NCBI RefSeq assembly: GCF_003001905.1
Contig: NZ_PVNE01000001.1
Span: forward strand, 62,001-126,000
Origin: Planifilum fimeticola
GTDB taxonomy: Bacteria > Bacillota > Bacilli > Thermoactinomycetales > DSM-44946
Direction of reading: 5' to 3'
Length of the DNA: 64,000 bases
Shown: piece after piece, positions 1-8,560 of the stretch
Layout of the letters: each line of letters begins with the position of its first letter
Numbering within the stretch: position 1 is the first letter of the stretch
The notes under the pieces: model-generated
Database searches by the model: none
Seen by the model: only the letters and a program-made list of their open reading frames with translations
What the model was told of the DNA's origin: nothing
Made by a program: the position numbers and the translations under genes

Positions 1-554
1 TCGAGGATCGTCCCGTCATCCAACACCTTGTAGCCGAGGCTTTCCACCGCCTTCCGGTCGCCGCACAGCTGGGCAGCGACGCCGGTCATGCCTGTGCCGG
101 CGAACCCGTCAAACACGATGTCCCCCGGCTCGGTGTAGTGCAGGATATAGCGCATGATTGCCTTGTAAGGCACTTTGGTGTGGTAGGAGTGGGCGTTGTA
201 GACGGGATCGTTTTTCCCCTCGCTCACATCGGCGGTGTAGGGCTCCCGACGGTATTCCGCTTCGTTCTCCTCTCCCTGCAGACGCGCTTTTTCCGCCTCC
301 CAATAGGCGATCATCTCCCCGATGAAGGGGTTGGGACAGGCCGTGTAATAGGGCGGATCGGAGAGGGCGAGGATGTCCTCGTCCTCTCCGTGGGGAAAAC
401 CTTCCATCTGCCGCAGTTCCGGCAGTTTCTCCCGCAGCCGTTCGGTAAAATAGGTACGCCGCTCTTCTTCGCTGGCAAAGGTTTTCCCCAGACAGGTGAC
501 GGGGCCGTTGGCCTTCGCTTCGGTCAGTTGTAAGGATTGTTGTTTATTCTCCAT
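1..554 (-). CDS. pglX: BREX type 3 adenine-specific DNA methyltransferase PglX (partial, N-terminal part)
   Basis: The gene starts at ATG 554 and runs off the left edge, so only about 184 N-terminal residues are visible. They include a DPPYY-type motif (SDPPYYTACP, residues about 65-74), which is the catalytic motif of amino-methyltransferases, and an FDGFAGTGMTG stretch near residue 150 that fits the SAM-binding motif I. In BREX the PglX enzyme methylates host DNA to mark self. Its ATG lies inside the 3' end of brxC (11-base overlap), so it is translationally coupled. The order brxF-brxC-pglX is that of BREX type 3; brxHII, pglZ and brxA would be expected beyond the window. It could also be called a DUF1156-like methyltransferase. 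The family call is firm, the subtype rests on the neighbours. Confidence 0.85.
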   Translation of the reverse strand, partial: MENKQQSLQLTEAKANGPVTCLGKTFASEEERRTYFTERLREKLPELRQMEGFPHGEDEDILALSDPPYYTACPNPFIGEMIAYWEAEKARLQGEENEAEYRREPYTADVSEGKNDPVYNAHSYHTKVPYKAIMRYILHYTEPGDIVFDGFAGTGMTGVAAQLCGDRKAVESLGYKVLDDGTIL

Positions 555-3500
555 GGTGAATCCCCTCTCTTTCCGTCCATTGCAGGATGATGCGGAGGCG
601 GGCCGGCTCTTTGCCCTGTGTCAGTTTACCGAGAAGGGCGTCAAAGCGCGCTTTGACTTCTTCGACGGTCAAGGGCGCTCCTCCTCCGAGGGCGGCGGCC
701 AACTCGTCGATCCGAAGCACGGCCTTTTCGATTCCCCGGAGCACGGTGCGGGCCGCTTCGATGAACGCCGGGTCGAGGGGTTCGGACTGCGCCTGCCAGT
801 TCAGAAATTCTTCAATCAGCTCCCGCTGTTCCGGCGCGAGCAGATCGATCGCTTCGCGGAGCTCCGGTTTGGCCAGTTCACGGTGCAGCATCGCCGTCCA
901 CTCGTCGAACATCCTCTGCAGCTCGTCCTCCAATGTGTCCAAATCGGTAGACGGCAGGGTGGGTTCTTCCGCCGGCTTGAAGCGGCAGGCCGGACAGACC
1001 GGATGGCTTTCCAGCTGATCACGCGTCAGCTTCCAGCAGGATTGAAGCATGGCCAGCCGCTCGCGCCAGCGGGTGAGCTGCAGACGCGGCAACAGCTCGA
1101 TCCGGGCCAGTTCGTTCAAGACAGCGAGGCGCGGATCCCGGATCAGCCGGGCCTTCCGTTCGTCCTGTTGATATCCGAGTCGGTGTTTGCCGTGCAGGTC
1201 CAGGTACAGATCGATGTAGGCTTGTTTCAACTGCACCATCTTGCTCACCACTTCCCGGGCACGACCGTCGTGTACCGCAGCGATCGCCTGGTGGCGGAGT
1301 TGGGCCACCTGCCGGTTCCAGGAGTGGTCGTCGGGAAGGGTCTGAGCGGCGGCGTTCAGGTAGGCGGCGTGTGCCTGGATATCGTCGGCGCGCTGTTTCA
1401 ACTGCTCCACCCGGGCCAACTGGCTGAAGGCGGCTTGTTGTTTTTTCACGTCATCCACCGTGATGTGCAGGTTGTTCAGCTTGGCCGGCGTATTGTAGCG
1501 GGTGAGCGACTGCAAAAAGTCTTGCCAGCCGTCGAGTTGTGCCTGCAATGCCTGCCGCTCGGCCTCCGAGAGGACAAACCCGTCCCAGCAGGGAATTCCG
1601 CTTTTCACCACGCGCAGCGTTTTCACCGTCGCCTCCAGCAAATCGTTGATCCGTCGCTGCATCGCATGGACGGCGGTCTCCAACAACTGCCGGTCATTGG
1701 GGTTGCTTAAGAGCCCACGCTGCACATCGAGGAGATCGAACAACTCGCGCAGCACGCCGAGGGGCAGGCCGGAGGGCTTTTTGACGTACTTGAACTCCAC
1801 CAGCTTTTTCACCGGGAGGGAGGCCAACCGCTCCATCCCGGTGGCGTCGATCTTTTCCCCCGGCAACTGGATTTCGGCAAGCCCGGCATACACCAATGCC
1901 GCCAGAATCACCGCCACCCATTCCGGCTCCAGCCGGAACGGGCCGGCCGCCACCTGGACCTCGCCCCCGTATAGCTCTTCGATCAGCTCCGAACGGTTGA
2001 GGACCTGTCCCTCCCCCTTCTTTTCCAGGAGGTCGAGGATCCACTTGGCATAGGCGGACCGCTGAGGCTCCACCTTACCGTCGTGCAGCAGCACCAATCC
2101 CTTCAACACCCCTTCTCCGCCCGCCGTCTTGTGCCCGGCCAGCCATTTGAGTGCACTGTCGGCATAACTGTCGCGGTTGCTCACCGTGATCCCGGTGCTG
2201 CCGGGGACTGCGCGGAAGCTGGGATAATCCGGATAACGTTCCTCGAACCAGGCGCTGAGACAGGCCGCACCCACGTGGTCGACCATTTCGCGCAGGGTGG
2301 CGTTGGCAGACAAACCGCTCAGATATTCACTGGCCTTCTTGCTCACGCCCTTGTGGGTGATGCGGAAGGCCGTTCCGAAATTCTCCCTGAGCCATGCGTT
2401 CAAGCTCTTCAAATGGCGGCTGATATGATCCACATACCGCTTTTTGGTGGCCGTGGTGGCGTTGATCTCCAGCTCGCGGGCCGCGGCATACCGCGTCATG
2501 TGGTGCATGAATGTATCGTCGCGATGCACCAGCCGGAAAAAGACTTCGTCACCGCGCTGTTCGTCCCGAAACCGGGGCGGGTCAAAGGGCTGCACCATAT
2601 AGAGGTAAAAATCCCGCGGCGGTTGGGCCGTCGAACGCTCGTTGGGCGTGCCGAGGAACAGGTAGCCCGGACGGGTCACCTTGCGGTCAGCCCAGAGCAG
2701 CCCGTGGGGCCACAGGCGGAACCCGCTGCGGTAAGGGGTATCGGAGCATTCGAGCGCCTTTTCCAGCGCATCAAAATAATGCCGGTCCAACTGGGCGTCG
2801 GAAAGGGTTTCCGCCTTTTGCTCAATCAGCCGTTCGACATCGACACCGCCTTCCACGTCAAGGTAATATTGCCCGTTTTCCTTATTGAACGCGATATACT
2901 CCCCGCTGGCCGCCTTCTGGATTTCCTTCAGGACCGTTTCGATGGTGATCGAGAGAAAATCGGCATCCTCATCGGCAATCGTCGGAGAGAACAGGAACAG
3001 ATCGTCCCGCAGCATGTTCGGGGTGACGCCGATGCGGTTGGTGATGTCCCCGGTGGTAAGGCGGTGGACCGACAGTGCATTTACGATGCGGAGAGCGAGC
3101 GCTTTGTAAGAAGGCTGGGTGATGTTGCGCACCACCTTCTCCCGCAATACCTTGGAAGTGTCGATCACTTTTTTCAGATCGGGATCGGTCTTGTTGGAGA
3201 CATTCCCCTCCAAATACGGCCAGTAACTGTCATAGGAGATGATCCCCGGCTCGTCCTCGGGAACCGTCTCATCAAACCGCTTGCGAATCTCCGCACTCAG
3301 TGTCTTCAGGATTTCCCGTTTCTCGACGGCCGCCACCTGCTCAAACGCCTCCAGATAGGCGGGATGGACGGGGAAGAGGGAAACATAGGTTTCCATCCGT
3401 TCGTTCAAATTGTCGTACAGGCGGGTGAACTTGGCGAGATGCTCGCGCACCCACGCTTTTTGCCGCTCATCTTTTTTCAGCAGGCGCTCGGCGACGACGG

Positions 3501-4257
3501 TGGCCACGTCCTCGCGCACGATGCGCACCTGTTCAAAACGGTCCCGCACGCGACGCAACTGCTCGGCGACAAACTGGAAACGCGGATTGTCAAACAGCAT
3601 CTCTTGCACACCGCCGATCACCCGGAATCGGGTGGTCCGGCAAGTTTCACCCATTTCACGCAAAAAATTGAGGTCGCGAATCAAATCGTGCTCTTTGCGC
3701 GTGCGCAAATAGTCGAGCAGCTCATCGATGACCAAGAGCAACCCCTGATCCGGATAACGCGTCTCAAACGCCCCCATCATGGCGTGAAAGGCGTCTTTGT
3801 TGTTACGTACTTCCTCCTCCGGCGGAAAGGTGAAGTCGACGCCCAGTTTAGCCAGACCCGCTTCCAATTCACCGACGACAAAATTGCGCAAAGACATCGT
3901 CGTCGAGCCGATTTCCGTGCGGATTACCCGGAACTTGCCGCCAATTTCCAGGGCCTTTTCGCGCACGGCAGGATGGCGGATCTTTTCCGCCAGCTCCCCA
4001 TGCTCGGCAACCGCGGAAACGACAGACATCAGGTGGGATTTCCCCGTCCCGTAATTGCCGACGACGAGCAATCCCTTGTTGTCCGCGGGACGTTCGAATT
4101 GCAGCTGCTCAAAGACCACCTCCGTCAACCGCTCGGCCATTCCGTCCGAAATCACGTAGGTGGTAACCAGTTTTTCGGCGTAGTCGACTGCATCTGCCTC
4201 GATAAGTTGAACAACAGATTCGATCGGTTCAAATTGGACCAGATCGCGATACTTCAT
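544..4257 (-). CDS. brxC: BREX system ATPase BrxC (DUF6079-like P-loop protein)
   Basis: A protein of about 1237 residues with a Walker A motif GNYGTGKSH near residues 67-75 and a Walker B-like LLLVIDELLDYL. The large size and N-terminal MKYRDLVQFEPIESV fit the BrxC/PglY ATPases, which are core BREX components probably acting on DNA or on assembly of the complex. A single CPAC knuckle is visible in the C-terminal third, and the last third is predicted helical or coiled coil. The start is uncertain: ATG 4257 matches the usual family N-terminus, while an in-frame GTG at 4272 adds five residues, and neither has a well-placed ribosome site. It follows brxF after a 300-base gap and overlaps pglX by 11 bases. 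Confidence 0.85.
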   Translation of the reverse strand: MKYRDLVQFEPIESVVQLIEADAVDYAEKLVTTYVISDGMAERLTEVVFEQLQFERPADNKGLLVVGNYGTGKSHLMSVVSAVAEHGELAEKIRHPAVREKALEIGGKFRVIRTEIGSTTMSLRNFVVGELEAGLAKLGVDFTFPPEEEVRNNKDAFHAMMGAFETRYPDQGLLLVIDELLDYLRTRKEHDLIRDLNFLREMGETCRTTRFRVIGGVQEMLFDNPRFQFVAEQLRRVRDRFEQVRIVREDVATVVAERLLKKDERQKAWVREHLAKFTRLYDNLNERMETYVSLFPVHPAYLEAFEQVAAVEKREILKTLSAEIRKRFDETVPEDEPGIISYDSYWPYLEGNVSNKTDPDLKKVIDTSKVLREKVVRNITQPSYKALALRIVNALSVHRLTTGDITNRIGVTPNMLRDDLFLFSPTIADEDADFLSITIETVLKEIQKAASGEYIAFNKENGQYYLDVEGGVDVERLIEQKAETLSDAQLDRHYFDALEKALECSDTPYRSGFRLWPHGLLWADRKVTRPGYLFLGTPNERSTAQPPRDFYLYMVQPFDPPRFRDEQRGDEVFFRLVHRDDTFMHHMTRYAAARELEINATTATKKRYVDHISRHLKSLNAWLRENFGTAFRITHKGVSKKASEYLSGLSANATLREMVDHVGAACLSAWFEERYPDYPSFRAVPGSTGITVSNRDSYADSALKWLAGHKTAGGEGVLKGLVLLHDGKVEPQRSAYAKWILDLLEKKGEGQVLNRSELIEELYGGEVQVAAGPFRLEPEWVAVILAALVYAGLAEIQLPGEKIDATGMERLASLPVKKLVEFKYVKKPSGLPLGVLRELFDLLDVQRGLLSNPNDRQLLETAVHAMQRRINDLLEATVKTLRVVKSGIPCWDGFVLSEAERQALQAQLDGWQDFLQSLTRYNTPAKLNNLHITVDDVKKQQAAFSQLARVEQLKQRADDIQAHAAYLNAAAQTLPDDHSWNRQVAQLRHQAIAAVHDGRAREVVSKMVQLKQAYIDLYLDLHGKHRLGYQQDERKARLIRDPRLAVLNELARIELLPRLQLTRWRERLAMLQSCWKLTRDQLESHPVCPACRFKPAEEPTLPSTDLDTLEDELQRMFDEWTAMLHRELAKPELREAIDLLAPEQRELIEEFLNWQAQSEPLDPAFIEAARTVLRGIEKAVLRIDELAAALGGGAPLTVEEVKARFDALLGKLTQGKEPARLRIILQWTEREGIHHGE

Positions 4258-4272
4258 CTGACCGGGCGACAC

Positions 4273-4558
4273 CGGATATGGAAATCGATGCGCCCTTCCC
4301 TCCCTTTCTTTCTCTGTTTGTTATGTAGCTGACCAGAAGAGTTGGAGCCATTTTTTCGATTTCGGGAGTTGTTGACGGGTCGCGTTACAACAGGATCGAT
4401 TTCAGCATGGATAACGACGACCACTCCGCCTCGCTCTATCCCAAACAGTGGGGTGGTAGACTGTTACAGATTCCCGGAGCAAACACATCCCGGCTTTTGT
4501 CACTGCTGCTCCAACCACCAGTTTCCCGCCCGACGCCGCAAGGGGTTTGGTTTCAGCC
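4273..4558 (-). other. Gap between brxF and brxC, no gene seen
   Basis: No open frame with a ribosome site or family resemblance is visible on either strand. The brxC-proximal end has a purine-rich stretch near 4296-4316 (complement strand) that is too far from the brxC start to be a standard ribosome site. Confidence 0.4.
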
Positions 4559-5056
4559 TCACACCTTACCGCCGACGGAAATGAGATGCGCGTGGAAGTT
4601 TGTATACCGCCGGTACTCCGGGTGATCCGGCTCGGCGTATACGAGAACCTCTCCCTCCAGTCGTCCTGCCCACGATGCGACCAACAACCGATGGCGACTT
4701 TCATTTTCCAGGAGCAGCAGCGGATCCAACTGAAGTTCCGGAGCGAACAACATCTCCAGATTGTCGAGGAAGACCGTCCCGGACGCTGTATCGGCAATCA
4801 TATGCCTTACGATCCGCCCGACTTCGTACGGGTGGCGAGAACGCGGCACTTCGTGCAACCGTGCGCTCACACGCAAATTGATATTGAGTAATGGTGCCGC
4901 CAAAATTTTTGCCGCCGCCCGCAACAAAGCCGTTTTTCCGGAACCGCTCGGGCCGACGACAAGGATCAGACGGTGTCGACGAACCCCCGTTTGCATCTGT
5001 CGGACGGCTTCCATAAGCGCTTGGAACGCTGTTCGATCGACAGTGGCATCACTCAA
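4559..5056 (-). CDS. brxF: BREX type 3 P-loop protein BrxF
   Basis: A 165-residue P-loop protein with Walker A GPSGSGKT at residues 35-42 and a Walker B-like TVFLDNLEMLF. Small ATPases of this size directly upstream of brxC mark BREX type 3, where the gene is named brxF; its exact role is not established. The start is TTG 5056, with a GGGGGC purine stretch about 9 bases upstream; no in-frame ATG exists before residue 15. It is the first gene of the visible operon. About 300 bases separate it from brxC and no further gene is visible in that gap, which is unusually wide for a BREX operon. Confidence 0.8.
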   Translation of the reverse strand: MSDATVDRTAFQALMEAVRQMQTGVRRHRLILVVGPSGSGKTALLRAAAKILAAPLLNINLRVSARLHEVPRSRHPYEVGRIVRHMIADTASGTVFLDNLEMLFAPELQLDPLLLLENESRHRLLVASWAGRLEGEVLVYAEPDHPEYRRYTNFHAHLISVGGKV

Positions 5057-5546
5057 GACACTTGCCCCCAGTCGGTAAACGTGATCGATGAACTAAAAGT
5101 GCAAATAACAGGATAAGATCTGTCTGAACGGTACGGTTCATGGCCTGATTGAGAAATGGTGATTTTTCAAGGTTTATCGTAACTGATCCACAAGACAACA
5201 TAATGTCCCAAACACATATTCGCTGGTCGGCTGTTCGTGGGGTCGGTTGGCACTTCGGAAAGGGTTGGCCACCACCGCCGTCGTCCCTCGGCCGTCATCG
5301 TTGGATCTGGTGAATTTGCGCAATGGTCCGTCGATTCGCCGGACCTTTCTCCGGCTCATTCGAATTCGGAAATCCCTGGCCTTCAGAAAACTTCCATATA
5401 AACTTTGCGATAAGGGGTGGCATGATTCCTTCCAAACGAGAATTTGTCGAAAGAAGTAATACTATTGTATCAAAAATAGGGGACAGGGGAAGTAATTTGT
5501 AACCGCTGGTATCCCTGTTTGGGTGCCGGCGATTCGATCATAAAAC

Positions 5547-5576
5547 ATGTTCGCGACAACTGTGTGTCACGAACAT
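5547..5576. repeat. Imperfect inverted repeat, possible operator
   Basis: Arms ATGTTCGCGACA and TGTCACGAACAT are complementary at 11 of 12 positions around a 6-base spacer. The size and symmetry fit a dimeric repressor site or a small hairpin. It lies about 490 bases upstream of brxF. Confidence 0.5.
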
Positions 5577-5680
5577 ATATTTGGTGATCTGTACCCACCC
5601 AACGCAATTCCGTCAATTGCGAAATTGCCTCCGCGCAGCATCCCATCCGGATTTTCCTGTATTTGGAATAAATAGAAATT

Positions 5681-5724
5681 GTCGTCGACCTCCGAGGGTT
5701 TTTGCCCTATCGGAGGTCGACGAC
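5681..5724. repeat. Perfect 15-bp inverted repeat (hairpin)
   Basis: GTCGTCGACCTCCGA at 5681-5695 is repeated in perfect inverse at 5710-5724 around a 14-base loop. Reading the minus strand, a T-rich stretch follows, so it could serve as a terminator for the minus-strand amidase gene that ends at 5779. It could equally be a mobile-element remnant. Confidence 0.6.
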
Positions 5725-5778
5725 ACAATCAACGCCTCCCCTGTATGGGTGGCATTTGCGGCTCAAAGCGGGTGAGTA

Positions 5779-6561
5779 TCAAGCTGCCAAAATATAGGCA
5801 TCACCGATTCCCGCATCCTTCACTTGCTTCAGGCGGGCTTCCGCTTCCGCCTTGGAGTAGTAGGCTCCGGCCTGCACGCGGTACCAGGTCTCTCCCGAGA
5901 TCGTCACCTGCACGATCACGGAGGAAATCCCCTTGCTGGACAGATAGTTTTTGCGGTTCTCGGCGTTCTGACGATCCTTAAAGGCTCCTGCGATCACTTT
6001 GTAAAGGACCTTTTTGGAAAGGGAAAGGGCTTTGGCGATTCCTTCCCCGATGGCATTGGAGAGATCGGTGATGAACGTCGAGTTGTTCAGAAGGCTCAGA
6101 TCGTTGGAGTGATCGATGAACAAGTTTTCCAGAAGGATGGCCGACATGGCGGTTTCCCGCAGGACGTGGAAGTTCGCCCTCTTTTTCCCCCGGTCCCTCA
6201 CACCGTATTTGCTGCCGATGGCGTTCATCACCGTGCTGTGGATGGTGTTTTGCGCGTTGATGGTTTTTTGCGAAACGCTTCCGTTGTAAATATAGCTTTC
6301 CCATCCCGTCCCGCCGCCGGCATTGATGTGAATGGAACAGAAATAATCGGCGTTGCGGGAATTGGCCAAATTGGTTCGGCTCGCCAGGCTTACCGTCGTA
6401 TCCGTCGTCCTTGTCATCAGCACGTCGGTCTGATAGTTGGCCAGCAGATAGTCCCTGACCTTCAGCCCGATCCTGAGGGTATAATTTTTCTCCTGGTAAC
6501 TGCCGTTGACGGCACCGGGATCGCTTCCCCCGTGCCCCGGATCGATCACGATGAGAGGCAT
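5779..6561 (-). CDS. cwlC: CwlC-like sporulation N-acetylmuramoyl-L-alanine amidase with SPOR domain
   Basis: A zinc amidase (Amidase_3 fold) that cleaves the bond between N-acetylmuramate and L-Ala in peptidoglycan. Zinc ligands H10 (DPGHGG), E24 and H78 (SIHIN) and catalytic E145 (LLEN) are all present. A C-terminal SPOR peptidoglycan-binding domain covers residues about 186-260. It has no signal peptide, and its length (260) and layout match Bacillus CwlC, which acts in the mother cell to lyse it late in sporulation. ATG 6561 is preferred because it has a GGTGAG ribosome site a few bases upstream; a longer frame to 6648 lacks one. The next gene upstream on the same strand, the M28 peptidase, ends at its own terminator. 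Confidence 0.88.
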   Translation of the reverse strand: MPLIVIDPGHGGSDPGAVNGSYQEKNYTLRIGLKVRDYLLANYQTDVLMTRTTDTTVSLASRTNLANSRNADYFCSIHINAGGGTGWESYIYNGSVSQKTINAQNTIHSTVMNAIGSKYGVRDRGKKRANFHVLRETAMSAILLENLFIDHSNDLSLLNNSTFITDLSNAIGEGIAKALSLSKKVLYKVIAGAFKDRQNAENRKNYLSSKGISSVIVQVTISGETWYRVQAGAYYSKAEAEARLKQVKDAGIGDAYILAA

Positions 6562-6676
6562 AAAACTCACCACTCCCTTTCTGTTTTCTAATAATCTATT
6601 CCGAAAAAGATTGATAGGTGAGAGACAACGGCACATTCGCAACACCAATTTCCCGCAGGCGGTTTTAAAGCCAATG

Positions 6677-6701
6677 AAAAAAGCACCCCGAAGGGTGCTT
6701 T
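6677..6701 (-). terminator. Rho-independent terminator after the M28 peptidase gene
   Basis: On the minus strand, stem AAAGCACCC/GGGTGCTTT with loop TTCG is followed by a run of six T. It lies 27 bases beyond the peptidase stop. Confidence 0.85.
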
Positions 6702-6727
6702 GGATCCCTGTCGATGTCGGTCGAAAA

Positions 6728-8107
6728 TCAGCCCGCTTTCCGCCACGGCTCCCGAACAGGTACCGATTGCCGGATCACCTCGAACACCGCCGAGCCGATC
6801 ACCTCCAAAGCCGTCTGCATTCGCTCCGGACTGATGTTTTCCGCAATCGTGTCCATGGGAGTGTGATAGACCTTCTCGATGTCGTAGATGAGAGGATCCC
6901 AACTGTCAACCCGCATCCAGATGAAAAGGGCGGCAGGAATCCCACGCTGATGGAAGGGGACGTGATCGCTGGAACCGAAACGGCCGAGGGCGACGGGCTT
7001 GCCCAGCCGCTTCCCCGCTTTCACTGCGGCATCAGCGACGCGGTTGGTCTCTCCGTCCACGGTCATCGCGTACAAGTGGGTCACATTTTCATAGCTGGTG
7101 GCCACCATGTCCGCGTTGAAAACCCCGATGATCCGGTCCGCTTCTTCGTCGCTCAATTGGTTGACGTAATGCTGCGAACCCAAAAGCCCCCGCTCTTCCG
7201 AGCCGAAAAAGGCGAAGCGGAGTTCGACGCCGGACCCGTGTTTCCTGAGCACCCGGGCGAGCTCCATGGCCAGCGCGGTTCCCGAAGCGTTGTCATTGGC
7301 TCCGGGCGCTCCCACCACACTGTCCATGTGGACGGTGACCATCACGACGGGCGCATGGGGATCCCCCGTTTTGGCCGGGCGACTGGCAATGACGTTCAAG
7401 GATGACAAGTTGCCGTGGTGTTCCGTGTTCACCTTGATTCTCACTTTGCCCTTTTCCAGCCGCTCGATCAGCCGCTGCCCGTGGATCAGTGAGATGCCGA
7501 GAACCGGGATGTCCACCCTCTCTTCAAAGCGCGGAGAAAAGGCCGGGCCGTAATTTCCCCGGGAGCCGACGGTGTTGTAAAACAGCACCCCTTTGGCCCC
7601 GTTTTCAACCGCCCGTTTCAGTTGCTCATCCCTGTTGGCGCTGTCGTATTGGATCAGGACCATCTTTCCCTTCGCGCCCGCCGCATAATCCTCCTCGGAA
7701 AGGCCCTTCCCGACATCGATCACATCGCCGGAAACCGGTTTCTTGCCGGTGATCCGCCCTTCGGGCGAGGCGCCCACCTGCCACTTCTCCTTTCCCGAAT
7801 GAACATAGCCGATATATTGGTCGGGAACGGAGAACGGCTGCTTCTCGATCGCATATCCCAGTTTCCCGAGCTGGGAAGCGATGTACTCGGCCGCCTTTTT
7901 TTCCGACTCCAATCCGCCGACCCGCGGGCCGATCTTTTCCGACAGGACCCGGACATGCTCGATGGCCCGATCGGCATCCACCCGGGAGAGAATTTCTTGA
8001 TCCCAGGACGCATTCGCCGAGACGGTTGCATTCCCCAAAAAGAGCGCCGAGACAAAGAGAACCATTGTCATTGCCAATGCGGCGATCCTTCTCCCGTTCC
8101 CACTCAC
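6728..8107 (-). CDS. Secreted M28 family aminopeptidase (YwaD-like)
   Basis: A 459-residue secreted metallopeptidase that removes N-terminal residues from peptides. It has a signal peptide (hydrophobic residues 8-25, then Ala-rich cleavage region), a PA-type insert around residues 120-230 and an M28 catalytic domain after about 235. The di-zinc ligands H260 (VTVHMD), D272, E304/E305 (GSEER), D333 and H415 are all visible, so it should be active. The start is GTG 8107, preceded by ACGGAGGG. It is monocistronic, with its own terminator, and probably feeds amino acid uptake. The substrate preference cannot be told from sequence. Confidence 0.88.
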   Translation of the reverse strand: MSGNGRRIAALAMTMVLFVSALFLGNATVSANASWDQEILSRVDADRAIEHVRVLSEKIGPRVGGLESEKKAAEYIASQLGKLGYAIEKQPFSVPDQYIGYVHSGKEKWQVGASPEGRITGKKPVSGDVIDVGKGLSEEDYAAGAKGKMVLIQYDSANRDEQLKRAVENGAKGVLFYNTVGSRGNYGPAFSPRFEERVDIPVLGISLIHGQRLIERLEKGKVRIKVNTEHHGNLSSLNVIASRPAKTGDPHAPVVMVTVHMDSVVGAPGANDNASGTALAMELARVLRKHGSGVELRFAFFGSEERGLLGSQHYVNQLSDEEADRIIGVFNADMVATSYENVTHLYAMTVDGETNRVADAAVKAGKRLGKPVALGRFGSSDHVPFHQRGIPAALFIWMRVDSWDPLIYDIEKVYHTPMDTIAENISPERMQTALEVIGSAVFEVIRQSVPVREPWRKAG

Positions 8108-8560
8108 GAACGATCCCTCCGTATCGAATTATTGAAAATCGACAGAAATAAGCTTCGACAAGGAATGGTTCGATTCCTTGCAGGAACGGGGCTCGACAAA
8201 CCGCCGGGACGCCGCCTCCGGTCGGCGAACAAAAGGATCGCACCAAAATTTCCAAAAAGTAAAACTATTCTCTTCCCTATTGACACGCCGCTTCGCGGAA
8301 GGTAACATTCTCTAAAAACTAAGTATTCTAATCGGAATTTATTTAAGTTTGTTTACCTTTTTTATGCGTTTTTTGGAGAAAACCGTACCTCCCTATCTAT
8401 CGACGCGCCGGAACAAAGGGCCGAAGAAGTAGTACTGGCGTTGAAACTGCTGCAAAACTGGCACCGGCACAAGGTCCCCTACATATGAATGATTACGTGG
8501 CGAAAAGTCGACTAAACTACTCGACATTCCTTTTTCAAGGGTTCGGAAGGAGTGGATGAT
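8108..8560. other. Intergenic leader region of the sulfonate operon
   Basis: This 450-base stretch holds a good promoter (8280-8308), an ATTC-N6-GAAT dyad, and a 30-codon open fragment at about 8390-8490 that looks codon-like but has no start or ribosome site. The transcript would have a leader of about 250 bases. No S-box or T-box features were recognised in it. Confidence 0.5.
8280..8308 (+). promoter_or_regulatory. Candidate sigma-A promoter of the sulfonate operon
   Basis: TTGACA at 8280-8285 and TAACAT at 8303-8308 are separated by 17 bases. Downstream at 8326-8339 sits the dyad ATTC-TAATCG-GAAT, whose GGAATT core recalls sites bound by Rrf2-family sulfur regulators such as CymR (inference only). 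Confidence 0.55.

Larger units (their letters stand above)
5057..5778. other. Intergenic region upstream of the BREX operon with two inverted repeats
   Basis: These 720 bases hold no convincing gene. Short open frames here have no ribosome site and resemble no family I recognise. The region is AT-richer than its surroundings and contains two separate inverted repeats (listed separately). It must hold the BREX promoter, which I could not place with confidence. Confidence 0.5.

Noticed and set aside
2083-4332. Long open frame on the plus strand opposite brxC
   Set aside because: It is the antisense of brxC in GC-rich DNA; the product is low in conserved motifs and no ribosome site precedes it.
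4402-4797. 131-codon gene overlapping brxF on the minus strand
   Set aside because: It is a shifted frame of brxF with no ribosome site and biased composition.
5681-5724. CRISPR repeat
   Set aside because: The element is palindromic and occurs once, with no spaced copies and no cas genes nearby.
8309-8551. S-box (SAM) or T-box riboswitch in the leader of the sulfonate operon
   Set aside because: None of the conserved S-box or T-box sequence blocks is visible, and no terminator hairpin lies before the first gene.
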